A stretch of 64,000 bases of DNA from Dipetalonema caudispina (GCA_013365325.1 JABVXV010000008.1:620001-684000); one strand, 5' to 3'. Numbered from the stretch's first letter, positions 36,594 to 49,300 are shown. The notes: generated by a model from the sequence alone, not told the origin. Translations and numbers: made by a program.

Positions 36594-36869
36594 ATGACAT
36601 TGAGAAAGCATAAGCAGAGAGATAGACTTTTTCGATTAGCTCTGCTCATTCTCATTGCTGCCTCAGCTGTCTCCAAGGATCGATACACAAAAGGAGAGGA
36701 TAATTGTACTGCAACTGCAATAGCCTTAACTAGCTTTAAGCTTTCTGACAAATTCAAGCCTCACGAGAGTTTCTACTTGCCAAGTAGTCATCACGAAGAG
36801 CGGAAGGCATGTGGTGGCCGATCCTACCCGCTCTTATCCTTTATTCACATGCGTCATTCTATACCATCG
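36594..36869 (+). CDS. Orphan signal-peptide exon of a secreted or membrane protein
   Basis: Ninety-two codons from ATG at 36594 to a perfect donor (TCG|gtaagt), phase 0. The N-terminus has a basic n-region (KHKQRDR), a hydrophobic core (LFRLALLILIAASAV) and a small-residue cleavage region, so it is a convincing signal peptide. The rest has an NCTA sequon and two isolated cysteines. No partner exon is identified. The cab-1 gene lies 5 kb downstream on the same strand and its own 5' end is open, so this may be its leader exon. The phases (0 out, 1 in) require at least one further exon between them. Confidence 0.4.
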
Positions 36870-39195
36870 GTAAGTTGCTTGAAATCAAACTTCAACAATG
36901 AAATTTCATACTCTGTGATTGGCACATGCTCACTCTCACTTTTGTGTTAAAAGGTCAACGTAGTTTATTCCTCATTGCTTTTATTGCTTTCGATATTCTT
37001 GTCAAATTTCCTTTTTTAGAAATCATAATTTTAAAGTATTTCACAATTTCGTTTTGGGAAACATTCTTTATCTAAAGAGAAAGAAGCGAATTCGAAGTTC
37101 TCAGAAGGAATTGGATAGTTGTACTATAATACTCTGTAAGAACATATCATTAGCAGTAGAAGTTCTACTATCACAATTTTCTTTCAATTTTTGGACTTAA
37201 AGAAAAATAATTAAAAAACTTTCGGAAGTAGCAAATGTTTTGAAAGAAGCATATCGAAGGGAAAAGGGGGAAGAAATGACCTGTTAGGAGAAAGTATTTG
37301 ACCCTCATCTTAATTTATTCTAAGTTTTGGAAAGGTAATGAAACTCTTAAAGTTCCAAACAAGAGGATTCATCACTTTACGATGTTTCTATTGAGAATTA
37401 ACAACATTATAAATACTTTTCCCAGGAAAAAAAGCTGTAATAAAAAAGATTTCTTAGAAACGTTCAATATTCTCTCACATAGGCCTAAAAAGAAAATTCT
37501 TAGAATATATTCAAACAGAAATTCTTAATGCTTTGGATCTTATATTCTCCCATCTTCAAAAAGCATTTTTCATTACTGCATAATAATTATTCAGTGTTTT
37601 AAACAAATATTTGAAAGCATCGAAATATTTAAATTCCTTCATCCATTTAGGCTCAGAAAGATTCCAAGTAGACTGAAATCCATTTTTTATTTAAGTAAAT
37701 CTTGACTAAAGTATTGTTTATGGTATGCGACCATCATTCAATTACTTTGGCACATTTTTTCAAGGGAAAAGTTATCGATAATGAAATTAAATGAATGACC
37801 ATTGTTCATTGTTTCATTTCACTTTATTGATAAACATATATATGGAAAGTTTCATGAGTATCTGTTAAGAAGTGATTATGATCTTAATTTGCTGTACCTA
37901 ATTTCACATTTTAATACTGATAATTTCATTTATGCCCTTTTCTGTAATCAAAAACGAAGGGAAGAATAGAAATAGAGAAGTCGAAAGTTAAGAAAAAAGA
38001 TAGAAGATAGAAAAAGTATTATAAATCAAAAAATGAAATGAAGTCGTTTGGTGAGAATCATGAGCTATTTACAGTAAAGGCCTCTGACATGAAATTCATT
38101 TTGTTCATAAAGGTTAAATATTTGCAGTGTTGTTCAGTTCAAAATGAATGATTTCTTTTAAAATAGAAATACAAGACCTTTTGAGGTTCTTTAGAGGTAA
38201 TGAATAAGCATTTCTTCTATATAATATGCTTCTTAACGGAAATCAGATTTTGCGCAAAGAAAACAAAAAGCGAATTTCGAAATTTTTGTGAAATTTTCCT
38301 TCAAAGCATATTTTTTCATATTTCGTGGAATTACGAATGCAAACGTTTATTCTCATTTTTATTCACACATTGAATCATGTAATTTGCAATACCACATTGC
38401 TACAAGTAATATAAAGATTTTATTCATGTTACGGTATTCTTAACTTTATTTCTGTTTTAAGTTTCATTTGAAACGAATCCGAACTACACGAATTGAATTC
38501 TTATATTAAAGCACAGACTCTTCATGAAAAGGAAAGAAGAAAATTCTCCACGAGTCGATCTAATTTTTATAATTATCTCATTGATTGGAAGGATTCATTA
38601 CTTTCTGCTCAAATCCACAAACAAATTCGTAAATTTCTGAGCGCTGATTTTTGAACTAAATGTTAGTCAATAAATTTTCACCAGTCCGAATTTTCGTACT
38701 CCAATTAATTAATAAAAATAGACGCAATTTCTCATCAAATGGGCAATTGCCACTCATTTTTGCATTCATTGTTGGGCGCAATTAAAGAAAAGTGATATGA
38801 GTGTACTCGAATGATCAGTTTAACATTGATCATTTCAAAAGAGCCTGACAATAGATGCAGTATCTGGTGAATACATATTCTTGATATTTTCCCTTCTTAC
38901 TTGTCTTCTGTTTCTTCCATTTGCTCTAATTTTGTCTTCTAAGTGAAAAAGAAATATTTGATTACTGGAACTCAAGCAAAAACCAGTTCGAAGTTCATTT
39001 AGGTTCTTCCGGGAAAATTAAATAATGCAGTGAAGCAGTATAATAAAGTAAAGTAATAATTCTTTTCTTGACCCTAATATTAAGAGTGCAAACTTCTTAG
39101 CTCTAAGTATATCTCAGTTAAGCTAGAAAAAAACATCCTATTAACTCACGTTAGTTCTGCAGCCAAGAATAGCCAGGGATGCAGATGTAGTAGGA

Positions 39196-39197
<2 letters not shown>
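36870..39197. other. Gene-poor region
   Basis: A+T-rich with no supported coding frame. It is a candidate intron if 36594-36869 belongs to cab-1. Confidence 0.5.

Positions 39198-39272
<75 letters not shown>
39198..39272. repeat. (CA)n microsatellite
   Basis: About 75 bases of uninterrupted AC/CA dinucleotide, near 37 units. A minus-strand ORF through it (poly Val-Cys) is an artefact of the repeat. Potential TG/CA Z-DNA-forming tract and length-polymorphic marker. Confidence 0.98.
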
Positions 39273-39273
<1 letters not shown>

Positions 39274-41190
39274 CATCATATATGTGGAATTTTTGTTTTA
39301 TCCAATTAGAAGTAAAGAAATTAGTTGGGCTGTGTTGGATATCTTTGATGAACATAAGGTTTTAGCCAAAGCTACACAAAATAACGACAGAAAACTTCAA
39401 ATTTCATTTTATTTTTTTTTCCTGAAGTATAAGTAAATGAGTGATTGTCACATACTGCATACAAATCGAACTTTTCTTAAAAAGCTTCTTATTAGTATAA
39501 TAATTTTTCACGAATTTGATTGGGAAGAAATGAATTCTCCGATTGGTTTAAATCGAAATTCTCAATAAAGAGAAATGTCATTTTCAAAATTACGGTAGCG
39601 GTTTGATTAGTAAGGTTAGGATAGTTAGTAAGTGATCGGTATGTTATACAACAGTTAGGAATAAACTTGTTGAAGATCCAAGCATCACTAGGAAATATTC
39701 AGTAAGAGAATATATTTCATTAACTTAAAAAAAAATACTTCGCTTTATGATCTCACTTTGAACGATTGTCGAGTTGACATTCAACGGAATGGTCACATTT
39801 GTTGTAAAATACAATACTGATAATTCAATTTCGTCTAGAAAGTTAATTGGATATAAATAACTGACAAAAATTCAGAAATCTTTCCTTCCAATTTCTATTT
39901 TCAAAACTTTTAAATTCAAATCGTACGGCAGAGAAAACAGATTTTAACTTTTCCTTCAAAAAAGGATTAATTATTTAATTGAATATGAACCAAAGAGTAT
40001 ATAATACAATGTCACCAAATGTCCTAGAAATAAAAGAGTAGGAAAAGTCCATCGAGATTGACCAGACGAAGTTTTTCGAATGCTTTTCGCTAGTTTTGTT
40101 AATGTTTGATTCTTTGTTTATGCATGTTTGTAAGTGGGCGAACTATAATTACTGTAATCAACGAAGTTAAATTATCAGTAATATATGAAATCCTATAATT
40201 ACATCAAATTCTTCTCTCTCAAAATTTTATGGCTCATAAATTTAAATTGATCGGTATTTCACAAAATCTCATTTCTTCATATCACTGGGGCAGTCTTGTG
40301 TATGAAAGCTGCGTGTACTATATACGTAATTAATAACAGAAATCAATTGTTTAATGAATTCAATTGGTATTAGATTAAGTGTTTGTAGTTAAGCACTTTG
40401 TAAGGTGGAATTAGGACGGATGGAAATTTGCACAATAAATAGTTCGATTATAAGAAACATTCATTTTTCCAAGAGTTTTTTCATAAAATTTGCAAAACTG
40501 ACTGGAAGCTGGCACCGTTTTTTTGAAATCTTCATGCTAATGATCAAGCCTCAGGTGAGTTTTGGGAAAATTCAAATAATATTTAAAAATTCAAGTAATC
40601 ACTGTAGGAAATTGTTTAAATTAAGATTCCACTTCTGATTTCTAAAGAATTTTCCAAAATTCAATTTCCGTTTTAGAGAATGGACCACAGTTCTTACAGT
40701 ATGACAATGATCAACAGATAGTAAGACTAATGAATATGTTAACACGAGACAACAGAGACAGGCGACAATTTTGTTAGTTCTTCCGATTTTTTGTTCACTT
40801 CATTATGATTCAGTTAATTAACTTGCTTAATTAGGTTATTGCCTGCTTTGTTCTCATAAGCAATTAATCACCCATAAGGATTAAATCATCTTTCCGAGCC
40901 AATAATAAGATCATGCACAATATCAACCACGTTATGTAAAATTATGTCTCGAATTATTATTAGCTTGTCATTTGGTTATGCTGTTGTGAAAGTTTTCCTT
41001 CTTGTTGAGTATAAGTTTGGAAGAAGAATTCCTTCCCTTTTTGTGTATCGAAATTGAGCGTTAACGTAGAATTTATTGGAATAACAGATAAATAATACGA
41101 ACAGCTAGTAGAAAATATGATAGATTTTAGTAGTAGATGAAGTTGACCGATCGCTGGAGAGTCAGGTTTAAATGTTTTGGGTTTTTGTGA
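39273..41190. other. Gene-poor region
   Basis: A+T-rich. A plus-strand segment ending at a good donor (CCTCAG|gtgagt near 40553-40554) encodes MEICTINSSIIRN and onward. It is not recognisable and its phase does not fit cab-1. Nothing else is supported. Confidence 0.45.
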
Positions 41191-41210
41191 CGCACCTATA
41201 TATAGGTGCG
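41191..41210. repeat. Perfect 20-bp palindrome
   Basis: CGCACCTATATATAGGTGCG is identical to its own reverse complement over 20 bases. Its G+C-rich ends stand out in this A+T-rich region. It lies about 40 bases before a degenerate minisatellite and about 700 bases before the cab-1 exons. A two-fold symmetric protein-binding site or a cruciform-forming site is possible. Confidence 0.9.
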
Positions 41211-41250
41211 AGAAGTAGGAAAGATTTACCATCATAAACCGTGTTTAAAC

Positions 41251-41530
41251 AAAGGATTACCAAATTAAAGTGTGATAAATCATAAACAAGGTTAATTTAG
41301 ACTAAGAACTACCAAATTGAAATGTTAACAAGATTAATTTAGATAAAGAATTGCCAAATTGAAATGTGATAAATCCTTAATCGTAAACAAGGTTGTAAGT
41401 GAGTAATTTAGACAAAGAATTGTCAGAATGAAATGTGATAAATCATAAACAAAGTAAATTAGACAAAGAACTGCCGAATTAATATGTGATAAATCCTTAA
41501 TCTTAAACAAAGTTGTTAATGAGTTAAATG
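41251..41530. repeat. Degenerate tandem repeat (minisatellite)
   Basis: About five imperfect copies of a 40-70 base unit built around AAAGAATTGCCAAATTG, then AAATGTGATAAATC, then AAACAAGGTTAATTTAGAC. Copies 3 and 5 carry an extra CCTTAATC and GTGAGT/ATGAGT segment, so the array looks like a mix of a short and a long unit. It lies directly upstream of cab-1. Confidence 0.75.
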
Positions 41531-41884
41531 ATTTATGTTAACAATGAAATGAATTGGTTCATTACTAAACCAAACATTAATTACTTTAATTACAAGAGAT
41601 AATAACTTTCGCGACATATGCCATTATTTTTTATTTTCCCTTATAGCTAAGTTTAACTTCAAATGTCAAATTCCAACGAAATTGTGATACTCGAATAGCT
41701 ACTCCAACTAATAGAATTCAGAAAGAAAAAAAAAAACTTTTTGAGTGTTGCGCTGTGGGGATACTAATGATATCACTTTTAAAAAGAAATTTTTGAAAGT
41801 ATTTTAGATTTAAATATTTTTTGGAACCTAATTCCTATCAACTTTGCACAGTTATTTTGGAATTTATTCATTAAATTGAGAATC

Positions 41885-43589
41885 ATGCAAAAACTTTCAG
41901 CCTATGATGAATACAACGAGCCAGAGAGCAACGATGTATACGATATCGATATTGAAAATGCAGAAAATACTGCTGTGCAAGGAACAGCCACAAAATTGGT
42001 AGCAGCACAGAAAAAAGGACAAAGCGAATATGTGGGATTTATTGAACCGAAAGTTTCAAATCAGATGAAACACAAGGAAATATTGAAGAAACGGTTAGAT
42101 GATCACCAAATGGTCCAAGAAACGAATTTGAAACCAATGCTTCATCTTGGTAATTTCCTGACTTTAGGTATGCCGTTATTTCCCATTTTCATATCATCAC
42201 CAAAAATCCAATTTTCAGTATTAAAATATTTCAATTTACTCAAGCATTCATTCCAAAATTACCAAAGCTTATCAAAACGGACAGAGAAATTTGACGATTA
42301 GTCTAATGAGGCTCATATTGGGCATGTTTGGATCATAGTCGTATTAATCCTGCTGATATTCGATATCTGGCAGTTTTTCAAAACACGAGTTCCTTTATTA
42401 ACCTTCAATCGTCATAAATTCCTTTCCTTCATTTTTTCTTTGAACATAAAATCATACAAATGTTTGTCATATGGATAACTTTCTTAGTGAAAAAATCTTA
42501 ATTGTATCATTTTAAAGCAGTAGCAACAGTTTGCATGTTGGCAGTGATAGTTGGAGTCGCAACTGGCAGTTACTATTTTTTCAAGTAAGTTCGATCAATT
42601 TTGTTTCATCATTCAGTATGTCAAACGAGTTGTCCCTTCGAATGGAATATTATATTTGACAAACAACTCTCTTCAATACTTTTACATTTTTGTTTACTTT
42701 GTATGCACTTATGAAATTACCTTTATTTGTACTTTATTCAATGAAATGTCAGAGATCGATCACAAAAATCTCCAGCGGATAGCTGTGATTTCACATATGC
42801 ACCTACCGGCCCTGGTAAAAGCAAGAAAAAAAAAGGTGGTGATGAAGGATTGGCATATAAGGTACAATTATTTGATATATCATTTTTTCACATTGAGAAA
42901 AGTAGTGTTCATTGATGATTATTTAGTTATGAAATATAATCTTAAATTTTATTCACTTCTGACTGATGATGCAACGATTATGGTAAGATCGAAACGTAGC
43001 CGTGGTACTTACTTTTATTTGATAACGTTAGCTATAACACAGAATAATTTTTCGTTTTTATTCCAAGCTGTTTTTTTATCATTCATGTAGAAAAAATGAA
43101 ACTGAATGGAGCATTAAAAAAGCGTAAAAAAACACAACAGAATGATTATTTTTGATCTTAAAATAATCATGGGTAAACTAAGGTATATTCAAGTTCTTAA
43201 ATTTTGCTTTGGTGAGGAAGATAGAAGACGTTAAAGGCTGGAGCGGAAAAGGAGAGAAGAACAATGTTATTTTCCTTATTAATTAATTTTTCAAAACTGA
43301 TGAGATATTATATTAACTGAATTTTGTGACGTATTTTCTTTTGGAATTGGTACTTTTTTGACTGTTAGTTTATTACTGCTATTAATATTTTTAGGCACAA
43401 CTACATCATTATCAGCAAGCAAAACAGAAGATAATATCAGGTGAAGATGGAGCAGTAACTCTTCCGGATACCTATGAAAGCAGTGAAACATCCGATGACG
43501 AGAACAATTTTTCGGTGTATGAATGTCCTGGTTTAGCACCAACTGGTGATATCGAAGTGCAGAATCCAAATTTTATTTCGCGAACCTGA
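41885..43589 (+). CDS. cab-1: CAB-1 / NPDC1 family neuronal membrane protein (5' end open)
   Basis: Single-pass membrane protein. In C. elegans CAB-1 binds the Rab3 exchange factor AEX-3 and acts in neuronal transmission; NPDC1 is the vertebrate relative. Exons: 41901 (or ATG 41885) to 42149 or 42167, 42521-42584, 42753-42861, 43395-43589; phases agree. The second exon is a transmembrane helix (VATVCMLAVIVGVATGSYYF). The cytosolic tail has CDFTYAPTGPGKSKKKK, then HHYQQAKQ, an acidic SSETSDDENNF patch, and the family signature VYECPGLAPTGDIEVQNP near the stop. The first exon could be internal, because 41900 ends a good acceptor (actttcag) and no signal peptide is seen. If so, more 5' exons are missing. 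Two in-phase donors compete at 42150 and 42168. Confidence 0.85.
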
Positions 43590-43767
43590 AGAGATCAGTT
43601 GAATAACATTTTATGCAAGAAGCCTGGAGAAAAACTAGAGGAGTTATGTGAAAGTTCCCACTATTTTTGTGAATTATTTGCAATTGTTGGAGAAATTATT
43701 ACTTTTAGGATTTCTGGCATCTTTCAGTACTGTATCTGAACAGTAGGAAAATTAGAAATGGTGGTGA

Positions 43768-44139
43768 AATTTGTTTCTGATAGAAAAGAGAAATATTTTG
43801 AGTGTTTCAAGGAGATGTATCATTTGTAATATATTTAAACCAAATTTATTCCCTATAAGTAATTATTGTACTACAAAAAAGATTCATGCACATTATCAGC
43901 ATACTTCATTTTATACTTATCGTGACAAATCATTAATTTATCCATTCATTTATGAACAATTTACAGGTAATTCTCCCAATTTGTTAACCATTCGTTTCAC
44001 TCTGTAGTAATACTTATTCAAAAAATTCAATTTCAGCAAAATTGAAACCACATTTCGTGCTACCGTCCAATTTGCAGAAATCATTTATCAAAAATAAAAA
44101 GAAAAGAAAAAAACTAAATAGAGGAGATTGGTTCTAAGA
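43768..44139 (+). CDS. Unassigned small gene, probably two or more exons
   Basis: An open frame up to a donor at about 43966 (ACAG|gtaatt) joins in phase 1 to an exon after ttttcag (about 44036), ending GDWF-stop near 44139. The joined C-terminus reads YPFIYEQFTA then KLKPHFVLPSNLQKSFIKN and a lysine-rich tail KKKRKKLNRGDWF. Such a short basic protein suggests a mitochondrial ribosomal or mitochondrial protein, but I do not recognise it. No in-frame ATG is found, so the 5' exon is missing. It follows cab-1 by under 200 bases on the same strand. Confidence 0.35.
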
Positions 44140-44282
44140 CTATGTCATCTGACTGACTGCACGTGACAGATGATAGTGTGACAGATATTGAATTTGCAGA
44201 ATAGTAGCAGAGAATTAATATGCTTATGTCTCTGTTGCTTGCATTTATGAACTTCACTATAATAATAAAACAATGCCGCCTG

Positions 44283-44489
44283 ATGAAGCTAATTCGATCC
44301 TTTGCAAGATATCTTCGCACATATTTTTTTCACTGCAACAAACTTGGGTATATAAAGGAGATGGTATGTATCGTTGACTATAAGCAACCAGCTGATTTGA
44401 TCAGTAAGGGTAACTTTCGAAAGGTCAATGCTCGATATGGTGTGGAAGTGATAGTCGTTGAACCATCAGAAGAGAACTACAACTTTTAA
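44283..44489 (+). CDS. Unassigned small ORF
   Basis: Sixty-eight codons from ATG at 44283, or 38 from the internal ATG at 44373-44378. The second half, ADLISKGNFRKVNARYGVEV then IVVEPSEENYNF, looks like real protein with normal codon use. The first half is basic and hydrophobic (MKLIRSFARYLRTYFF). A mitochondrial presequence or an intron-derived extension are both possible. Family not recognised. Same strand as its neighbours. Confidence 0.3.
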   Translation: MKLIRSFARYLRTYFFHCNKLGYIKEMVCIVDYKQPADLISKGNFRKVNARYGVEVIVVEPSEENYNF

Positions 44490-44800
44490 GAAGGGTTACG
44501 GTGATGAGAGGGAGAGAAGAAGAGGACATTATTCTGGTATAACCTTGTTTGCTAATATACCCTAGTATTCTAAGCTTTAACCACCAAGTAACAAGAATGC
44601 AGAGACAAGTTTTACCATGGATACAATGGCCGTGTTGACATGATGGGAAGTAGAGGCAATGGACCAGCTGGCAGATGATTAGATATGATTACGTATATTA
44701 TGAATTCACATCTACTCCATAATTTAGGAATTTACTTTCAGAATATTTTTAATGCCTCACTTTCATATGGGATAGAATTGATGATCGCCACAGGTTGAAG
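44490..44800. other. Short intergenic spacer
   Basis: Starts with a purine-rich GAGA-like tract (about 44500-44528). No coding signal. Confidence 0.5.
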
Positions 44801-45626
44801 ATGGAGTGGCTCAGTGAAGTTCGTAAAGTGGAAAAGTGCATCAACGATATAGTCGGTTTCGTTGATACATGGAGAAATCTCAGCGCGCAATTAGAAGCCA
44901 CCAGAAAGGTAACATTTAATAAGAATTATGAGCATTTTGTGGTATGATGGTTGTTAAGTGTATTATTTATGAAAGATTGCCGAATTTATTTTTATTTCGC
45001 AATATAAGAAAGTTTTTAATCGAAGCGGAATTTAATAGAAGTTAGTGGCGTACTTGGTGATTCCAACTCATTGATTAGGACTCATGTAGTGTCTTTGGAT
45101 GCTTTATAGCATTGTTATGTCTTACCATTGTTTATAATAGTGGATACTGGAATTTATTGTTGTTAAGCTAATGCTAAATTTTTCATAGGTTATAAATACA
45201 TATGTTTTTAAGTTAGTTGTTCCCTATGCCTTTCAGATGCCATGCTACACATCGCTAATGCTACATTCATCAAACTGGCAACCACGATTAATGGCACGAA
45301 TCGAGCTTGACATCGATGTTGTTATTAGCAAATTGTCCCAAAAATGGAAAGAAATTGAGGAAACTGTCGAAACGCTGAACGATTTTGTCGCAGTTGATTG
45401 GCAATCTCGAAAGACTACACTATCGTCTTGTCTTCGAGAAGATCTTCAGCAACTTCTATCTTATCTTATGGTGGAGGTAATGAAGTGGTATGAAATGTAC
45501 GATAAAGTGACTTATTCTGCAATTATTGCACCCGTGAAACCAAATGTGGAACTGGAAAAAGCTATCGTGCGCTGCAAACAAAGTTTACAAGCTATTGCAA
45601 ATAATGCATCCAAAAAATCCTCTTGA
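44801..45626 (+). CDS. Small helical protein, possibly C1orf109/AIRIM-like
   Basis: Two exons, 44801-44908 and 45237-45626, both phase 0; 165 aa. The donor (AAAG|gtaaca) and acceptor (ctttcag) are good. The protein is almost wholly helical, with heptad-like segments (KVEKCINDIVGFVDTWRNL, IDVVISKLSQKWKEIEETVE, REDLQQLLSYLMVEVMKWYE). The order W..L..LSAQLEA, then LDIDVVISKLSQ.., resembles human C1orf109/AIRIM, a ribosome-maturation factor working with AFG2. The similarity is low and from memory, so this is a suggestion only. AATAAA at 45659-45664 ends the transcript. It converges with XPO5. Confidence 0.6.
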
Positions 45627-45658
45627 TTTCTTGCCTTTGTATAGTTCTTTTTTATTGA

Positions 45659-45664
45659 AATAAA
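45659..45664 (+). other. Polyadenylation signal of the 44801-45626 gene
   Basis: AATAAA 33 bases after the stop codon. Confidence 0.7.
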
Positions 45665-46312
45665 TACTGAAGAGTTTCTTGCTGGAAATAGACTCGAAAT
45701 ACCAAACAGGAAAAATTGCATTTCATAGTTTACAACCGATTCATCAGTTTCAAGAGTCATGAAGTTTATTTTTTTCATAAAATTGTTTCCTTGCAAACAT
45801 TGTAAGCGTGTAAGAGACTACTGTAATATCATATCACATTATTTATGACTATAAAGTAGATAGACTGGAAGTAACATAACTAGAATCCCAAGTTTCTGTG
45901 TTGAATTGCTCGTATGATTGGTCCAGGGGAAATGCAGTAATTAGTTTACTAATAAAAACATGCACTACCTTAAAGAACATGCAAGAGAACCGATAAAGAA
46001 AACGTCATTGAAAGACTAAAAGTGATTCAGTGCGAAGGATGGAATCGAGCTTCGCAGTAGTACAATGAACAATGCTTCGTTAGAAAGTAAAAACATTCAG
46101 GCTTGGTCTTACTGTAATACAAATCCTAGATAGGATGATAACGAATACTAGTTATTATTCATCGTTGATTGCATTATTTATGCTATGGCAAAGAAGTACT
46201 TCGGTTGTGCAGTTCCATAACTCATTTCAATTCATGAGCAGAGCTGTAATTCACGTTTAGAGATTTCCCATAAATTTAATTCACAAGTACATTTTGAACA
46301 AAACCGGAAAAA
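45665..46312. other. Convergent intergenic spacer
   Basis: About 650 bases between the AIRIM-like gene and the XPO5 stop. No coding signal. Confidence 0.6.
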
Positions 46313-49300
46313 TCAGATATCACCAAATATAAATCCCAGATCTGTAAAACCCTCTTCAGGACGTTCATTGTTTTTTGGAATAGAAGGTAGTGAACGGAGA
46401 TGGACTGGTCTTCTGTGCTGTTCACCAACCGAAGTCTGAAATATACTGATAGTTCAGCAAAAAAATACATCGAAAAGAGTAAAGATCGAAACTAGGACTA
46501 GAGTGTCTCAACCTGATTACATAATTCTTCAACATCCCAATCATGCTCGAAACAGAGGGAAAATGGCTTTGTTTGATTTCGTCCCTAAAATCTTTGTTTC
46601 CTCTATTCCTCAAACAGATTATTGATACCCCGATACAAATAGATCAATAAGGATTAATTCAAGTAGGGACTCGAGAAAATGTCTCGAAGATGACTGATTT
46701 AGGTAACAAAGCGGTGCGGCCACACAGCAAAAGAGAGTAGGCCGGATAAAACTAACAGCGAACTTAACAGCTGACGGAACCTTCGTCTCGCAAAAGTTAT
46801 AAAAGACTAGCCGCTATCACAGTTCGCAGTAATTTTTTCATGATTTCTCTTTTCATTTTTTCATTTGCAAACTCTTTGTTACACTTCAGAGCTGCAATCC
46901 GTCGATTCAACCTTTCTACGTCTTCTACAGAACATTCTGGCACTTGCTGCAATACCTGAGATAGACTGGAGAACCGCTCTCTCTGTAAAAAATGTTTTTG
47001 TTTTTCAAAAGTTATCAAATAATAATGCAACTTTCTAGAATAGCTCAGTAAATAACACTTGTCGAGCTTATTTATAAGAACTTATCAAAATCATATTTTT
47101 GAAGGTGCAAATTGTGTTGTCCAGATAACGAAGAATGCATTTTGAAATATATGTTGTATCTGGAAACTGCCTGATATCTTTCGAGCGTTCCCCGTTTATT
47201 TATCAAATATTCTAGATAAATTGAAAGCTCAAAGAACCACTAAGTACATACAACATATACATGTATGCGAATGAAAAGTTACTTCGGAAAACATATATCT
47301 AAATATTTGTTAAACGATGGGCTGCTATGTTATAGATCAATTATGAGGAATAAATTACTTTGTATATATTTAAAGTACGAAGAAGTAACATGAATTACCA
47401 AAGAAGAGTAAATAAAAAAGACAAGGGATAATAGATGAGTGAGAGCTAATTCATCCGATCCATGAATTTGCAAGCTTTGGATACTTTGAACAAGCATGAA
47501 AACAGCTATTTCTTCATTACATCTTTCATTTAACTGAAAAATAATGTAGACAAAACGTTCATTTCGAAAGACTTATCTAAACCGAAATTCTTCAGTTTTT
47601 GGATGAAAGAATCGGAAAAGATCCGCAGATTCAAATCTGAAAAATGAAACAGTTTTAGAACAAACATTTTCGATAACGTTCCGACAAATAGGTATTATTC
47701 GGACCACTGAAGTTGCATCGCGATAAGTTAAGCACAAAAACATGCACTCAACCATTTTTCCTATTACTCCCTGGAAAAAACATTCTTAATCAATTCTTTA
47801 TTTAAGTTTGTAAAGGAAATATGAAGAGATCTCATGCAAAACATAATTTGCAGTCAACCAGAAAGTAATATGCACGTGCAAAATTATATTCAAAGTGTAA
47901 CTGGAATCATGCTGGTAAAATTTTTTGAATAAATTACGAATTTAAAATGCATTAAAATTCTGAAAGATGAATGATAGACCTCGTCTTTCAAAAAACAGTT
48001 TTTTATGCAGGATGCTTCCTCGATTTTGTCACCTGCAACAACAAATTTTAATGGGCAACAACAATATCTTAAGCATGCTCTAAATAAAAAATTCCGCGAA
48101 AATTAATTAACAGTAGGATTTTTCATGAATTTCTTACCTGAGTCCGAAATGCCGAATAAATCCCGCAAAAGAATTGCGCATTCCCGCGTCAAAATACAAG
48201 CCATATGTTCAGCTAAAAGCTGTTCCTGAGAAGGCTCATCATCTTCCGCTGCAAAACAATATAATAAACAATAGAAAGCCTCGAAAGGAATTATTCAATA
48301 GATTTCAATGATGAAACGAAAACTTGAGTAGCTCTCCGAGAAAAAGTGTATTTGGAACTCAATAATTTTTTCCGATTACAAAAAAGTTCTCGTAAGTTAA
48401 CACATTCTTTACTTGTAAACGACTTATGGCTAGGAATGAAAAAAATCAAAAAAAAAAAGATTAATTAACAGTTAAAAAGCAGAGAAAAGTAAAAAAGCAT
48501 TAAAAGAACTAACCATTTTCAGAAGCTGCAAGTTGCTTCCATCTACTCTGCAGTCGATTGTTTAACTCTTCAATCACTATCAGCAACAAGTGCCTAACAT
48601 TGTGATATGCAAATTCCGGACATGCGCATAAAAATGGTTTCCTTAAAGATATCTATTATTACTAAGCTGTTGTCGTATTCATCTACCAAAAATACTGGAA
48701 AATAATCCATAATTTTCAGTGACAAAAATATTTCATTCCGACGTTTAATTATAATCAGTGTGAACATACCAGGTTCTCCTTAACCAAAATCGTAAACGGA
48801 AATCTGGAACAAAAGTAAGATGGCAAGAAAGAAACATTGCCCAACTGCCGACTTCTGAATCAGAAAACAGCTGATTGGCTGCTTTACTTGCAAAATATCC
48901 AATTAAAGTTTGCCTGAAAAAAATCTTAAGTCACATGAAGTTTCTTTGTTCCTAATTAATAAACAGATGAATGGAAGTGAAAACTTGCACTTTTTCTGTA
49001 ACATCAAAAAGGAAGGCACGAGCATGAGTTCCTGGATCATCAGATAAAATTCGAGCCGTCGATGAAATGCATGATTCAATTGCTGAAAATTGCACATTTG
49101 ACAAACAAATATTTGAAGATGAATAAAAAACTTGTAATAAGTACGGGAAGAATGGGCGGATGAGAAGCTAACAAATAAAGGAAATAAAATAAGTTGACAG
49201 TACATAAACCAGGAAGGATCAGAAATCCAAATTATTGCGAATAAGAAAAACTTTCATACAGATCATTCGTTCGAGAAATCTTACAGCTGCTTGCTAAAAA

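Noticed and set aside
39146..39355. Minus-strand 69-codon ORF with a Val-Cys run
   Set aside because: It is only the translation of the (CA)n microsatellite.
42551..43090. 179-codon plus-strand ORF
   Set aside because: It reads across a cab-1 intron and a cab-1 exon in the wrong frame. The spliced cab-1 frame carries the family motifs.
43291..43569. 92-codon minus-strand ORF
   Set aside because: Antisense shadow of the last cab-1 exon.
47573..47636. Possible extra XPO5 exon giving a 49-base intron
   Set aside because: Direct splicing from 47651 to 47533 keeps phase and restores the continuous XPO5 alignment, so the segment is intronic.
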